From positions 310,001 through 374,000 of the forward strand of contig NZ_JAJNMP010000004.1 in NCBI RefSeq assembly GCF_021044935.1: a DNA stretch of 64,000 bases, in the 5' to 3' direction. The position numbers and the translations under genes are program-made. Numbering within the stretch: the first letter of the stretch is position 1; the number at the start of each line of letters is the position of its first letter. This document shows, in pieces, positions 49,477 to 57,780 of the stretch. The notes below the pieces were generated by a model. It searched no databases. It was not told the DNA's origin and saw nothing but the letters and a program-made list of their open reading frames with translations. Source of the stretch: Agromyces cavernae (lineage in GTDB: Bacteria; Actinomycetota; Actinomycetes; Actinomycetales; Microbacteriaceae).

Positions 49477-50226
49477 ATGAGACTCCCGGCCCGCCTCCTC
49501 ACGGGAGGCGTGAGCCTCGCAGTACTTCTTCTCATGTTCGGTTGCAGCGCGACCTCCCCGTCGGCAGCGTGGTGGGCACCGCGGACCCCATCGGCCGCGG
49601 CCTCCGAAGGCACGACCGCCCCGAGCGAGGCACCGTCGGTCGCCCCGCCCACCCGCCAGCCCTCGTTGCCCGTTCGGGTCGCGATCGTCGGGGACTCCTT
49701 GACGGCAGGGGGCGGCGCGCGACTGCTCTCCGAGGGCCTCGACAGCAGGACCTGGATGACGTACGCCAAGGGCGATGGCATCGAATACGCGGGCGGGTGG
49801 GCGATGGGTGGATCGACCGTTGAGACGATGGCCGAGAATGTGCGCCCGATCGTCGACGTCGACGTCTTGGTCCTGATGGGCGGAACCAACGACGTGCGAA
49901 ACCACACGGACTTCGCTTCGGTTGCACCGAACTATGATGCGATCGTCGACGTCGTTCGACCGGGGCGTGTCGTCATCGGCGCGATTCCGCCGCTCGACAG
50001 CAACCCCGACGAGGCTGCGCGATTCAACTGGAAGCTCAAGCAATACGTGGCGAAGAAGGGCTGGGACTACGTCGACCCATGGGGGTTCGCTCGCGATGGC
50101 GGGTTCTTCGCGCCAGGCACGTCATACGACGGCATACATCCGACCACGCACGGTTATGCGCTGGTCGGCAAGGCGTATCGAGATGCGATCCTGCACCACC
50201 CTGTCGGCCCATCCGGCGCTGGCTGA
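49477..50226 (+). CDS. GDSL/SGNH hydrolase, putative lipoprotein
   Basis: The 249-residue protein has a signal peptide ending LLLMFGC (Cys23, a non-canonical lipobox), a disordered Ser/Ala/Pro linker (about 24-65), then a single GDSL hydrolase domain with AIVGDSLTAGGG near 70, LMGGTNDVRN (block III) and YDGIHPTTHGYALVG (block V Asp-His). It is a different GDSL family from copies A and B: no ten-cysteine pattern is seen. Likely function is deacylation or acyl transfer on a surface glycan. It is divergent from the copy A/B operon and convergent with manA. Confidence 0.87.
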   Translation: MRLPARLLTGGVSLAVLLLMFGCSATSPSAAWWAPRTPSAAASEGTTAPSEAPSVAPPTRQPSLPVRVAIVGDSLTAGGGARLLSEGLDSRTWMTYAKGDGIEYAGGWAMGGSTVETMAENVRPIVDVDVLVLMGGTNDVRNHTDFASVAPNYDAIVDVVRPGRVVIGAIPPLDSNPDEAARFNWKLKQYVAKKGWDYVDPWGFARDGGFFAPGTSYDGIHPTTHGYALVGKAYRDAILHHPVGPSGAG

Positions 50227-50283
50227 ACACCGCGAGAGGGACGGGGAACCTGGAACCGCCGGCGCCCTCACTTCAATGGGCGT

Positions 50284-51531
50284 TCAGCCGCGCGCGTTCA
50301 TCGTCGCCAGCCAAGCGACCCCGGTTCCTCCGAACACGAGTTCAGACTCGTCGGGAGTGATGTACACGGCGTCACCTTGCTCGAGGCTCGCGGCTCCCTT
50401 TCCACTGCGGATACTGATCGAGCCCTGCTCGACGAGGACGATGGCCGGCGCCGAGATCGACATCTGAGCCTCGTGCTTCGAGGCGGCAGCGGGCTCCACC
50501 CGATGCAGCGCGAAGTCGGGCACATCGGGGCGGTAGGCGGATACGCCCGGGGCAACGGTGCTCGCCGCCAAGTACGGCGGGTCGATCGGGGTGAAGTCGA
50601 GCACCTCGAGGAGCTCGCCGACGTCGACGTGCTTGGGCGTGAGTCCGCCGCGGAGCACGTTGTCGCTCGCGGCCATGAGCTCGATGCCGAGTCCCTCGAG
50701 GTACGCGTGGATGTTTCCGGCGGCGAGATAGAGCGCCTCGCCGCGGTTCAGGCGCACCCGATTGAGGAGCAGCGAGATGACGATACCTGTGTCGCCGGGG
50801 TAGAACTCCGAGAGCCGGCCGACTGTCTCGAACGAGAGCGCGAACTCGGAGTCGCGTGCCGTCTCGGTCGCGGCGAGCGTCACGATCCGTTCGGTGACCC
50901 ACGCCGCCTCGCCGGTGTCTTCGCCTCGCCCGTCGCGCAGCAGCCACTCGACGGTCGTGCGGAGCGGGTCGTCGCCCGCGAGATGCGCGTCGAGCAGGTC
51001 GAGCGCTCCGGGTTCGGGTGTCGTGCTCGCCGCATCTGCGGCGCGGAGCACCGCCTGGATCCCCCGCACCTCATCGAATGGGCGGAACCCCGACAGCGCG
51101 TCGAAGGTCTCGCTCACCGCCACGATGAGTTCGGGCTTGTGGAACGGGTCCTTGTAGTTGCGATCGTATGCCCCGATCGGCACACCCTCGGCCTCTTCGC
51201 GCTCGAAGCCGGCGCGCGCCTGCTGCGGGGTGGGGTGGGCCTGCAACGAGAGCGGTTCGGCCGCCGCCAGAACCTTCAGGAGGAACGGCAGGCGCCGCTC
51301 ATCCGCGAGTCGAGTGCCGAGTGCTGTAGTCGGATCGGCCACGATCCACGTCGCGAGATCTGGATGACCGACGGATGTCGCGTCGATAATCTTTGCTGGC
51401 GACCCCGCGTGCGCCCCGAGCCAGAGTTCGGCTTCGGGCCCACCCGACGGGGCGACGCCCCGGTACTCGGCGATGGCGTCGCGTGACCCCCACGCGTAGT
51501 CTCTCGGGGCGTTGTCGATCGCCACAAACAT
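50284..51531 (-). CDS. manA: Mannose-6-phosphate isomerase, class I
   Basis: Interconverts fructose 6-phosphate and mannose 6-phosphate. The 415-residue cupin protein has the zinc-binding QAHPTPQQA, HKPELIVAV and GNIHAYLEG motifs, a typical N-terminal NAPRDYAWGSRDAIAEYRG and a C-terminal cupin strand region. With ManB at 31705 it completes the route to mannose 1-phosphate. Shine-Dalgarno GAGGAC precedes the ATG. It is convergent with the GDSL lipoprotein and divergent from the acyl-CoA dehydrogenase gene. Confidence 0.96.
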   Translation of the reverse strand: MFVAIDNAPRDYAWGSRDAIAEYRGVAPSGGPEAELWLGAHAGSPAKIIDATSVGHPDLATWIVADPTTALGTRLADERRLPFLLKVLAAAEPLSLQAHPTPQQARAGFEREEAEGVPIGAYDRNYKDPFHKPELIVAVSETFDALSGFRPFDEVRGIQAVLRAADAASTTPEPGALDLLDAHLAGDDPLRTTVEWLLRDGRGEDTGEAAWVTERIVTLAATETARDSEFALSFETVGRLSEFYPGDTGIVISLLLNRVRLNRGEALYLAAGNIHAYLEGLGIELMAASDNVLRGGLTPKHVDVGELLEVLDFTPIDPPYLAASTVAPGVSAYRPDVPDFALHRVEPAAASKHEAQMSISAPAIVLVEQGSISIRSGKGAASLEQGDAVYITPDESELVFGGTGVAWLATMNARG

Positions 51532-51635
51532 CGGGAATGGTCCTCTCGTCGACTTGGATCCAACGTACCAACGGCTTCACCGCCCGCCGGTGCCGAACCT
51601 AGGCTCGGGGCATCCGACGATCTATTGGAGCAGTC

Positions 51636-52814
51636 ATGTCCTACGAGCCCCTCGCCAGCGATTTCTATGCCTACGGGTCTCTTCTCGCGGACCCCGAGAA
51701 GGAGGCGCTCGCGAATCTGCGGGCGTGGCTCGAGTCCGAGGTCAAGCCGGTCGTCACCGAGTACTGGGATCGGGCGGAGTTCCCGATGCAGATCGTGAAG
51801 CCGCTCGCGGACCTCGGCGCACTGTCGTACGCCTGGGACGAGACGAAGCCGTTCGAGAACTCCGCAGTGTTCCGCGGGTTCGTGCAACTCGAACTCGCAC
51901 GGGTCGACGCCTCGGTCGCGACCTTCGTCGGCGTGCAGAACGGTCTCGCCACCGGCTCGATCAGCGTCTGCGGTTCGAAGGAGCAGCGCGACGAGTGGAT
52001 CCCGCGGCTCGCGAGCGGCGAGACCATCGGCGCGTTCGGCTTGACCGAGCCCCTCTCGGGTTCGGACTCGTCGCAGGGGCTGCGCACCACCGCGAAGCGC
52101 GATGGCGACAACTGGGTGCTCAACGGCTCGAAGCGCTGGATCGGCAACGCCACCTTCTCGGACATCACGATCATCTGGGCGAAGGACGTCGACGACAGCC
52201 AGGTCAAGGGCTTCATCGTGCCGACCTCGACCCCCGGGTATACCGCGACGAAGATCGAGCGCAAGACGAGTCTGCGCATCGTGCAGAATGCCGACATCAC
52301 CCTCGAGAACGTCGTGGTGCCCGAGGCGTTGCGCCTGCAGAACGCCGACTCGTTCCGGGACACCGCGAGCGTGCTCCGCCTCACCCGTGCCGAGGTCGCC
52401 TGGGCTGCGGTCGGCACGGCAATCGGCGCCTACGAGGCGGCAGTCGCGTATGCCGGCGACCGCGTGCAATTCGGCACGACGATCGGCTCGCATCAGCTGA
52501 TCCAGGACCTGCTGGTCAAGAGCCTCGGCAACATCACGGCGTCGCTCGGTATGGTCGTTCGGGTCAGCGAGATGCTCGATCGCGGCGAACAGCGTGACGA
52601 GCACTCGGCCCTCGCGAAGGCATATGCCACCGCCCGCATGCGCGAGACGGTGTCGTGGGCGCGAGAGGTGTGCGGCGGCAACGGCATCGTGCTCGACTAC
52701 GACGTCGCCCGCTTCTTCGCCGACGCAGAAGCGCTGTATTCCTACGAGGGCACCCGCGAGATGAATACCCTCATCGTCGGGCGGAAGATCACCGGCAGGG
52801 CCGCGTTCGTCTGA
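51636..52814 (+). CDS. Acyl-CoA dehydrogenase, glutaryl-CoA dehydrogenase-like
   Basis: The 392-residue flavoenzyme has the ACAD N-terminal helical domain, the FAD-binding middle domain with GAFGLTEPLSGSDSS and RWIGNATFSD, and the C-terminal domain with QLIQDLLVKSLGN. The catalytic Glu lies in YEGTREMNTL. The C-terminus RKITGRAAF is of the glutaryl-CoA/short-chain type. Its substrate is not evident and no partner beta-oxidation gene is adjacent; it may be unrelated to the surrounding glycan genes. It is monocistronic and flanked by divergent manA. Confidence 0.92.
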   Translation: MSYEPLASDFYAYGSLLADPEKEALANLRAWLESEVKPVVTEYWDRAEFPMQIVKPLADLGALSYAWDETKPFENSAVFRGFVQLELARVDASVATFVGVQNGLATGSISVCGSKEQRDEWIPRLASGETIGAFGLTEPLSGSDSSQGLRTTAKRDGDNWVLNGSKRWIGNATFSDITIIWAKDVDDSQVKGFIVPTSTPGYTATKIERKTSLRIVQNADITLENVVVPEALRLQNADSFRDTASVLRLTRAEVAWAAVGTAIGAYEAAVAYAGDRVQFGTTIGSHQLIQDLLVKSLGNITASLGMVVRVSEMLDRGEQRDEHSALAKAYATARMRETVSWAREVCGGNGIVLDYDVARFFADAEALYSYEGTREMNTLIVGRKITGRAAFV

Positions 52815-52958
52815 CGTGCTTAGCGGTCGGTTGTCGGGTTGATTATTCCGCGATGTCGCGGCGCTCCGTAATCCGCATGTACCCGGTGTTCGACCGAGCG
52901 GCTAGGCTGCGATGGGTCGACCACTCGGCGGTGCCGGCCGTCCACCACGGAGGGTGTG

Positions 52959-54059
52959 ATGCGAGGAAATCGACGGCGTGCGTTGATCGTGGTCGCGATT
53001 GCGATCTCCGTGGTCTTCGTGGCGATCGTCGTGATGCTCGCGGTTGCAGGTGCGATCTCGCTCGGCGAGGCCCTCATCCTCATCGCTGCCGGGGCGCTGG
53101 CTGCTATCGGCGTCGTCCTGTGCAAGCTGGGTCTCGATGAACGGAAGTCACGAGCTCGTGTGGAGCAGACCATCGAGAGCTTCAGCGCGCTCCGCACCGA
53201 ACTCTCGACGGTCCTCGACGGATTGACCGATCTGAGAACATCGAATACTCGCATCGATGCGATGTTGGCTGATGTGACCCCGACAACCACCCATTCGGAA
53301 GCACTGCTCGAGCAGACCAGGTCAGAGGTCGAGGCATTGCGCTCGGCGACAATTCCGAAGATGGTGGGAGAACTGCGTGGGTACATCTCGCGGAGCGGGG
53401 TCAAGGACTTCGAGCAGTATGTCGCGTGGTCCGAGTTGCGGGCGGCGCTGAAGCCGGGCGAATTCATGCCGCCGCTGCGAGGTTGGGCCGCGTCGCCTGA
53501 CGTGATTCGTCTCCTCGTCAAGGTCATCCTCAGACGAAAGCCGTCTTTGGTCGTCGAATGCGGGAGTGGTTCATCCAGCGTCTGGCTTGGCTATGCGCTT
53601 CGTCGTGCTGGCGGCGGGCGATTGATCGCCCTCGAGCACGACGCGTCGTACGCAGACCGCACGAGAGAGTTGGTCACAGCGCACGGGCTCGATGACATCG
53701 TCGAAGTGCGCTTCGCTCCGCTCGTCGAGGTTCTCATCGGCCGCGGAGACGAATCGCTGAAAGAAGAATCCACGTCTCGGCTCTGGTACGACACAGCCGC
53801 GATCGAAGATGTCAGTGACATCGGCGTTGTCTTCATCGACGGTCCCCCGGCGTCAACCGGCCTTGAGGCACGGTACCCAGCGCTTCCTGCTCTGCTGCCG
53901 AAGTGCTCCGACGATGTCGTTATCGTGCTGGACGATGCAGCGCGACCCGATGAATTGGCGGTCGGCGACCGGTGGCTCGCCGAATATCCACAACTTCGGC
54001 GTCGGATGGAGCCTGCGGAGAAGGGCGCACACGTCTTCACCGTCGCGACCGAGAGCTGA
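52959..54059 (+). CDS. Membrane-anchored class I SAM-dependent methyltransferase
   Basis: The 366-residue protein has two N-terminal membrane helices (about 8-58: IVVAIAISVVFVAIVVMLAV and ALILIAAGALAAIGVVLC), a coiled-coil stalk (about 60-125) and a C-terminal methyltransferase fold with VVECGSGSSSVWLGYALR near residue 195 and VVFIDGPPASTG. It could methylate a lipid-linked glycan at the membrane. A TAGGCT -10-like site at 52903-52908 and Shine-Dalgarno GGAGG precede the ATG, which was preferred to the GTG three bases upstream. Third-codon GC is below that of core genes. Confidence 0.88.
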   Translation: MRGNRRRALIVVAIAISVVFVAIVVMLAVAGAISLGEALILIAAGALAAIGVVLCKLGLDERKSRARVEQTIESFSALRTELSTVLDGLTDLRTSNTRIDAMLADVTPTTTHSEALLEQTRSEVEALRSATIPKMVGELRGYISRSGVKDFEQYVAWSELRAALKPGEFMPPLRGWAASPDVIRLLVKVILRRKPSLVVECGSGSSSVWLGYALRRAGGGRLIALEHDASYADRTRELVTAHGLDDIVEVRFAPLVEVLIGRGDESLKEESTSRLWYDTAAIEDVSDIGVVFIDGPPASTGLEARYPALPALLPKCSDDVVIVLDDAARPDELAVGDRWLAEYPQLRRRMEPAEKGAHVFTVATES

Positions 54060-54229
54060 GGATTTCGCTGCTCCCAGTCTCGATCCTCGGTGTACGCAGA
54101 CCACCGTCGGGCCACAGGAATCACGCCGGGTCGAGCAGGGCTGCGAGATGGAGCCCGCGGAGTAGGCAATACTGTCTGGGCGGCACACGATTTCGACGCC
54201 GTTCTCCTGCACTGAACGAGGAACGGAAG

Positions 54230-56320
54230 ATGACAATCTCCCTGTCGCGATCCCGCGATGCCGTCGGCCTTCGTCGACGCAAAGAGTCGACTCCAAACGG
54301 CGGGCGGAATCTCCGCGCCGACATCCAGGGCCTGCGCGCTTTCGCCGTCATCGTGGTGATCCTCGACCACCTGTTCCGCTGGCCGTCGGGCGGCTTCGTC
54401 GGCGTCGACGTGTTCTTCGTCATCTCGGGCTATCTGATCACGTCGCACATCCTGCGTGAACTTGATCGCACGGGCCGCCTCTCCCTTTCGGGCTTCTATC
54501 GTCGCCGCATCCGCCGCATCGCGCCTGCGGCGACGCTCGTGATCGTGGTGACCGTCGCGTTCTGCGCCCTCCTGCTCCCGCGCGGACGCGCGCTCTCGGT
54601 CGCCATCGACGGCGTGTGGGCGTTCCTCTTCGGCGCCAACTGGCGATCGATGCTGGTCGGCACCGACTATTTCCAGCTTGGTCAGCTGCCGTCGCCGCTT
54701 CAGCACTACTGGTCGCTCTCGGTCGAGGAGCAGTTCTACTTCGTCTGGCCGTTGCTGACCATGCTCGTGTTCATGGCGGCGATGCGCCGCTGGGGCACGC
54801 CGCGTGCGTCGCACCTCGCGACGATCACAGTGTTCGCGGCGCTCATCGCCCTGTCGTTCGTGTGGGCGCTCATCGAGACGGGCACGAACCCGACCGCCGC
54901 ATACTTCTCGACCTTCACCCGCGCATGGGAACTCGGCGTCGGTGCCCTGCTCGCGGCCGTCTCGCTGGGGGCGTGGCGCATTCCGTTCGCGGCACGCGTC
55001 GCCCTCGCCTGGCTCGGCATCGCCGGGCTCGTCGTCAGCGTGTTCTGGATCGACGCCACCTCGGTCTTCCCCGCGCCCACTGTCGCCCTCCCCGTGCTCG
55101 CGACGGTCGCCGTCATCGCGGCGGGAATCGGCGAGCACTCGCCGCGTTACAGCCGCCTCCTGTGGCCACTGACGAACCGAGTGAGCGGCTACATCGGCGC
55201 GATCTCGTACTCGCTCTACCTGTGGCACTTCCCGGTGATCGTGCTGCTCGCATCGTTCGTGCCCCTCGAGTCACGCCGCTACTACGTGCTCGCGATCGCC
55301 ATCACCGCGGTCGCGTCGGTGCTGTCCTACCACCTGGTCGAGGAGCCCGTGCGCCGATCGACGTGGCTCATGCCCAAGACCCGACAGGCTGATGCCCCGA
55401 CGCGCAGTCGGATGCCCCTTCTGATCGCGGCGGGCGCGGGCGCGGCGTTGCTTATCGTCGTCGGGCTCGGTGCCGCGCGCCTCAGCATGCCCGAACCGCA
55501 GGCCGCGCCCGCGACGGCGGCAGCCGACTGCTTCGGGGCAGAAGCCGCACCAGGTGCGGGCAACGACTGCGAACTCCCAGAGACCGTCTCGATCGACGAC
55601 GTGATGCCCTCGCTCGACGCCCTGCCGACGGATACCGCGGGCGGCTACTCGTGCTGGCGGCCCAAGGGCGGAGACCTCACAACGTGCACGTTCGGGTCGG
55701 CAGCACCCGATGCCCGCCGCGTCGCGCTTGTCGGCGACAGCCATGCCGCTGCGCTGCTGCCGGCCTTCCTCGAGAATGCCGACAGCGTCGGCTGGTCGCT
55801 CGACACCTTCGTCGGCTTCGGGTGCCAGTGGCGCGACCAACCCGAGGGCAGCGACTGCGACGACGTCGCCGATCAGGTGCAACAACGCCTCGTAGACGGT
55901 GGGTACGATCTCGTCGTCACGACCGCTGCCCGGTGGGCGATCGCCGACGCGCCACCCAATTCGTTCAGCGAGCGCTGGACCGCGGTTGAAGCGACGGGAA
56001 CCGACGTCGTGGTCGTCGGCGCGGTACCGATCGTGCCTGAGTCGACCTTCGCATGCCTTACGCGGGTCGGCGCGAACCTCAACGAATGCGGTACTCCCCG
56101 CTCCGAGGCGACGCAGCCTACCGACGTGCTGCTCGCAGCGGCCGACGATGCAGGCGTAGACGTCGTCGACATGACCGACTTCTACTGCGATCAGTCGACG
56201 TGCCCGGCCGCGATCGGCGGCGTCATCGTCTACCGCGACGCGGCCGGTCACATCTCGGGCACATACATGAAGACCATGGCGCCATACCTTATCGAGCGAA
56301 TCACGGCCGCGAGCGGTTGA
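54230..56320 (+). CDS. OafA/YrhL-type acyltransferase-3 with C-terminal SGNH domain
   Basis: The 696-residue protein has an acyltransferase-3 membrane domain (about 20-400, roughly ten helices) with RADIQGLRAFAVIVVILDHL, GFVGVDVFFVISGYLIT and YWSLSVEEQFYFVWPLL, then an extracytoplasmic SGNH domain (about 430-696) with VGDSHAAALLPAFL near 500 and DAAGHISGTYMKTMAPYL. This C-terminal domain has the same five close cysteine pairs as the stand-alone proteins at 46255 and 47769. It acetylates glycans or peptidoglycan from a cytoplasmic donor, handing the acyl group to the SGNH unit. ATG 54230 is preceded by GAGGAA; earlier frame codons lie in another gene. Confidence 0.94.
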   Translation: MTISLSRSRDAVGLRRRKESTPNGGRNLRADIQGLRAFAVIVVILDHLFRWPSGGFVGVDVFFVISGYLITSHILRELDRTGRLSLSGFYRRRIRRIAPAATLVIVVTVAFCALLLPRGRALSVAIDGVWAFLFGANWRSMLVGTDYFQLGQLPSPLQHYWSLSVEEQFYFVWPLLTMLVFMAAMRRWGTPRASHLATITVFAALIALSFVWALIETGTNPTAAYFSTFTRAWELGVGALLAAVSLGAWRIPFAARVALAWLGIAGLVVSVFWIDATSVFPAPTVALPVLATVAVIAAGIGEHSPRYSRLLWPLTNRVSGYIGAISYSLYLWHFPVIVLLASFVPLESRRYYVLAIAITAVASVLSYHLVEEPVRRSTWLMPKTRQADAPTRSRMPLLIAAGAGAALLIVVGLGAARLSMPEPQAAPATAAADCFGAEAAPGAGNDCELPETVSIDDVMPSLDALPTDTAGGYSCWRPKGGDLTTCTFGSAAPDARRVALVGDSHAAALLPAFLENADSVGWSLDTFVGFGCQWRDQPEGSDCDDVADQVQQRLVDGGYDLVVTTAARWAIADAPPNSFSERWTAVEATGTDVVVVGAVPIVPESTFACLTRVGANLNECGTPRSEATQPTDVLLAAADDAGVDVVDMTDFYCDQSTCPAAIGGVIVYRDAAGHISGTYMKTMAPYLIERITAASG

Positions 56321-56372
56321 GACCCGGACGGGCACGGCCCGGCCGATCCCGTGTGTTGCCCGACGGGAACGG

Positions 56373-56378
56373 TAGCCT
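56373..56378 (+). promoter_or_regulatory. -10 element of a likely leaderless promoter for the first ligase gene
   Basis: TAGCCT ends 7 nt before the ATG at 56386 and no Shine-Dalgarno sequence is present. Confidence 0.5.
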
Positions 56379-56385
56379 TGAGCGC

Positions 56386-57780
56386 ATGGCATCCGGGCGA
56401 CGCAACGCACTGATCGGCGCGTACCCGACGTTCGCACTGTTCACGCTGCTCGCCGGCCAGTTCTGGCGCAACCTGCTGGGGTGGTGGGGTTTCGGCATCA
56501 TCGCCGCGCTCGTCATCGCCGGTGCCGTCGTGCTCCTCGTGCAGACGAAGCCGACCTGGAAGTGGCGGCGCGTACCGAAGTCCACGTTCGCCTTCCTCCT
56601 CATCGCGACCCTCTCGATCGCGTGGTCGTTCTACCCCGGGGCATCCGCACTGGGCGTACTGCTCATGCTGGTGACGACCTTCGTGGCCGTCGCCCTGGTG
56701 CTCTGCCTGCCATGGCCCCGCTTCGTCCGCGCGCTCAGCGCCGCGATCAAGTGGGTGCTGGCGCTGTCGCTGCTCTTCGAACTGTGGGTCGCGATCTTCA
56801 TCCGTGAGCCGCTGCTGCCGAACTTCCCCGACTTCGAGCCCGAGGGCAAGCTGCCGATGGCCTTCTACTGGTCCCGGGCGCTGCTCTTCGACGGCGGACC
56901 GGTCGAGGGCATCGTGGCGAGCCGCAATCTGCTCGGCATGGTCGCCCTGCTGGGGCTCATCGTGTTCGGCACGCTCCTCGCCGCGGGCAGCATGCGCCGC
57001 GGGTGGGGCATCGCGTGGCTTGTGGTGGCCGGCCTCACGTTCGTGCTGACGCGTTCGGCGACCGTGATCCTCGTCGCGGTGATCGTGCTCATCGCCCTCG
57101 CGTTCGCGCTGTGGACGCGACGGGTCGGGCCCGACCGTCGCCGCGGCGTCTACTTCACGGCAGCCGGCGTGCTCGTGGCATCCGTCACCCTGCTCGCCGT
57201 GTTCTGGAACGGCCTGCTCGAGCTCTTCGGCAAGGGCGAAGACCTCACCGGCCGGCTCGACATCTGGAACTCGGTGATCGGCATGGCCGCCGAGCGGCCG
57301 TGGGCGGGCTGGGGCTGGGTGGGCTACTGGAACCCGTTCGTCGAACCGTTCAACGACCTCGCGGTGCGCAAGGGCGTCGTCTACCTGCAGGCGCACAACG
57401 CGTGGCTCGACGTCTGGATGCAGGTCGGCATCATCGGCCTGCTGGCGTTCGCGGCGATCGTGATCGGCGCGCTGTGGCGGTCGTGGTTCCTCTCGGTCGA
57501 TCGACCGGTGGATGCCTCGGGCCGCGCACTCCCGTACTCGGCTGCGGCGCTGCTGCCGATGCTGGTGCTCGTCGCCCTCATCGGGCAGGGCCTCGCCGAG
57601 AGCCGCATCCTCGTCGAGAGCGGGTGGGCGCTGCTCATCGCGATCGCCTGGGCGACGAAGCGACGGCAGTGGGAACACGAGCCGTTCGAGGCCGAGGCAC
57701 CGCCGCGCCGGTCGCCGCTCGCGCGATCGGCCCCCGCACCGACCGAATCCGGCGCCGCGACCGGCGACGAGGCACGATGA
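56386..57780 (+). CDS. O-antigen ligase/polymerase family membrane protein (copy 1)
   Basis: The 464-residue protein has about eleven membrane helices (for example LFTLLAGQFWRNLLGWWGFG, IVASRNLLGMVALLGLIV) and the Wzy_C region with GRLDIWNSVIGMAAERPWAG, GWGWVGYWNP and HNAWLDVWMQVGIIGLLAF. A Pro/Ala-rich cytoplasmic tail follows. Wzy_C proteins join or polymerise lipid-linked glycans at the outer membrane face. ATG 56386 was chosen because TAGCCT lies 7 bases upstream; the longer frame belongs to the upstream gene. Its stop overlaps the next gene (ATGA). Confidence 0.9.
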   Translation: MASGRRNALIGAYPTFALFTLLAGQFWRNLLGWWGFGIIAALVIAGAVVLLVQTKPTWKWRRVPKSTFAFLLIATLSIAWSFYPGASALGVLLMLVTTFVAVALVLCLPWPRFVRALSAAIKWVLALSLLFELWVAIFIREPLLPNFPDFEPEGKLPMAFYWSRALLFDGGPVEGIVASRNLLGMVALLGLIVFGTLLAAGSMRRGWGIAWLVVAGLTFVLTRSATVILVAVIVLIALAFALWTRRVGPDRRRGVYFTAAGVLVASVTLLAVFWNGLLELFGKGEDLTGRLDIWNSVIGMAAERPWAGWGWVGYWNPFVEPFNDLAVRKGVVYLQAHNAWLDVWMQVGIIGLLAFAAIVIGALWRSWFLSVDRPVDASGRALPYSAAALLPMLVLVALIGQGLAESRILVESGWALLIAIAWATKRRQWEHEPFEAEAPPRRSPLARSAPAPTESGAATGDEAR

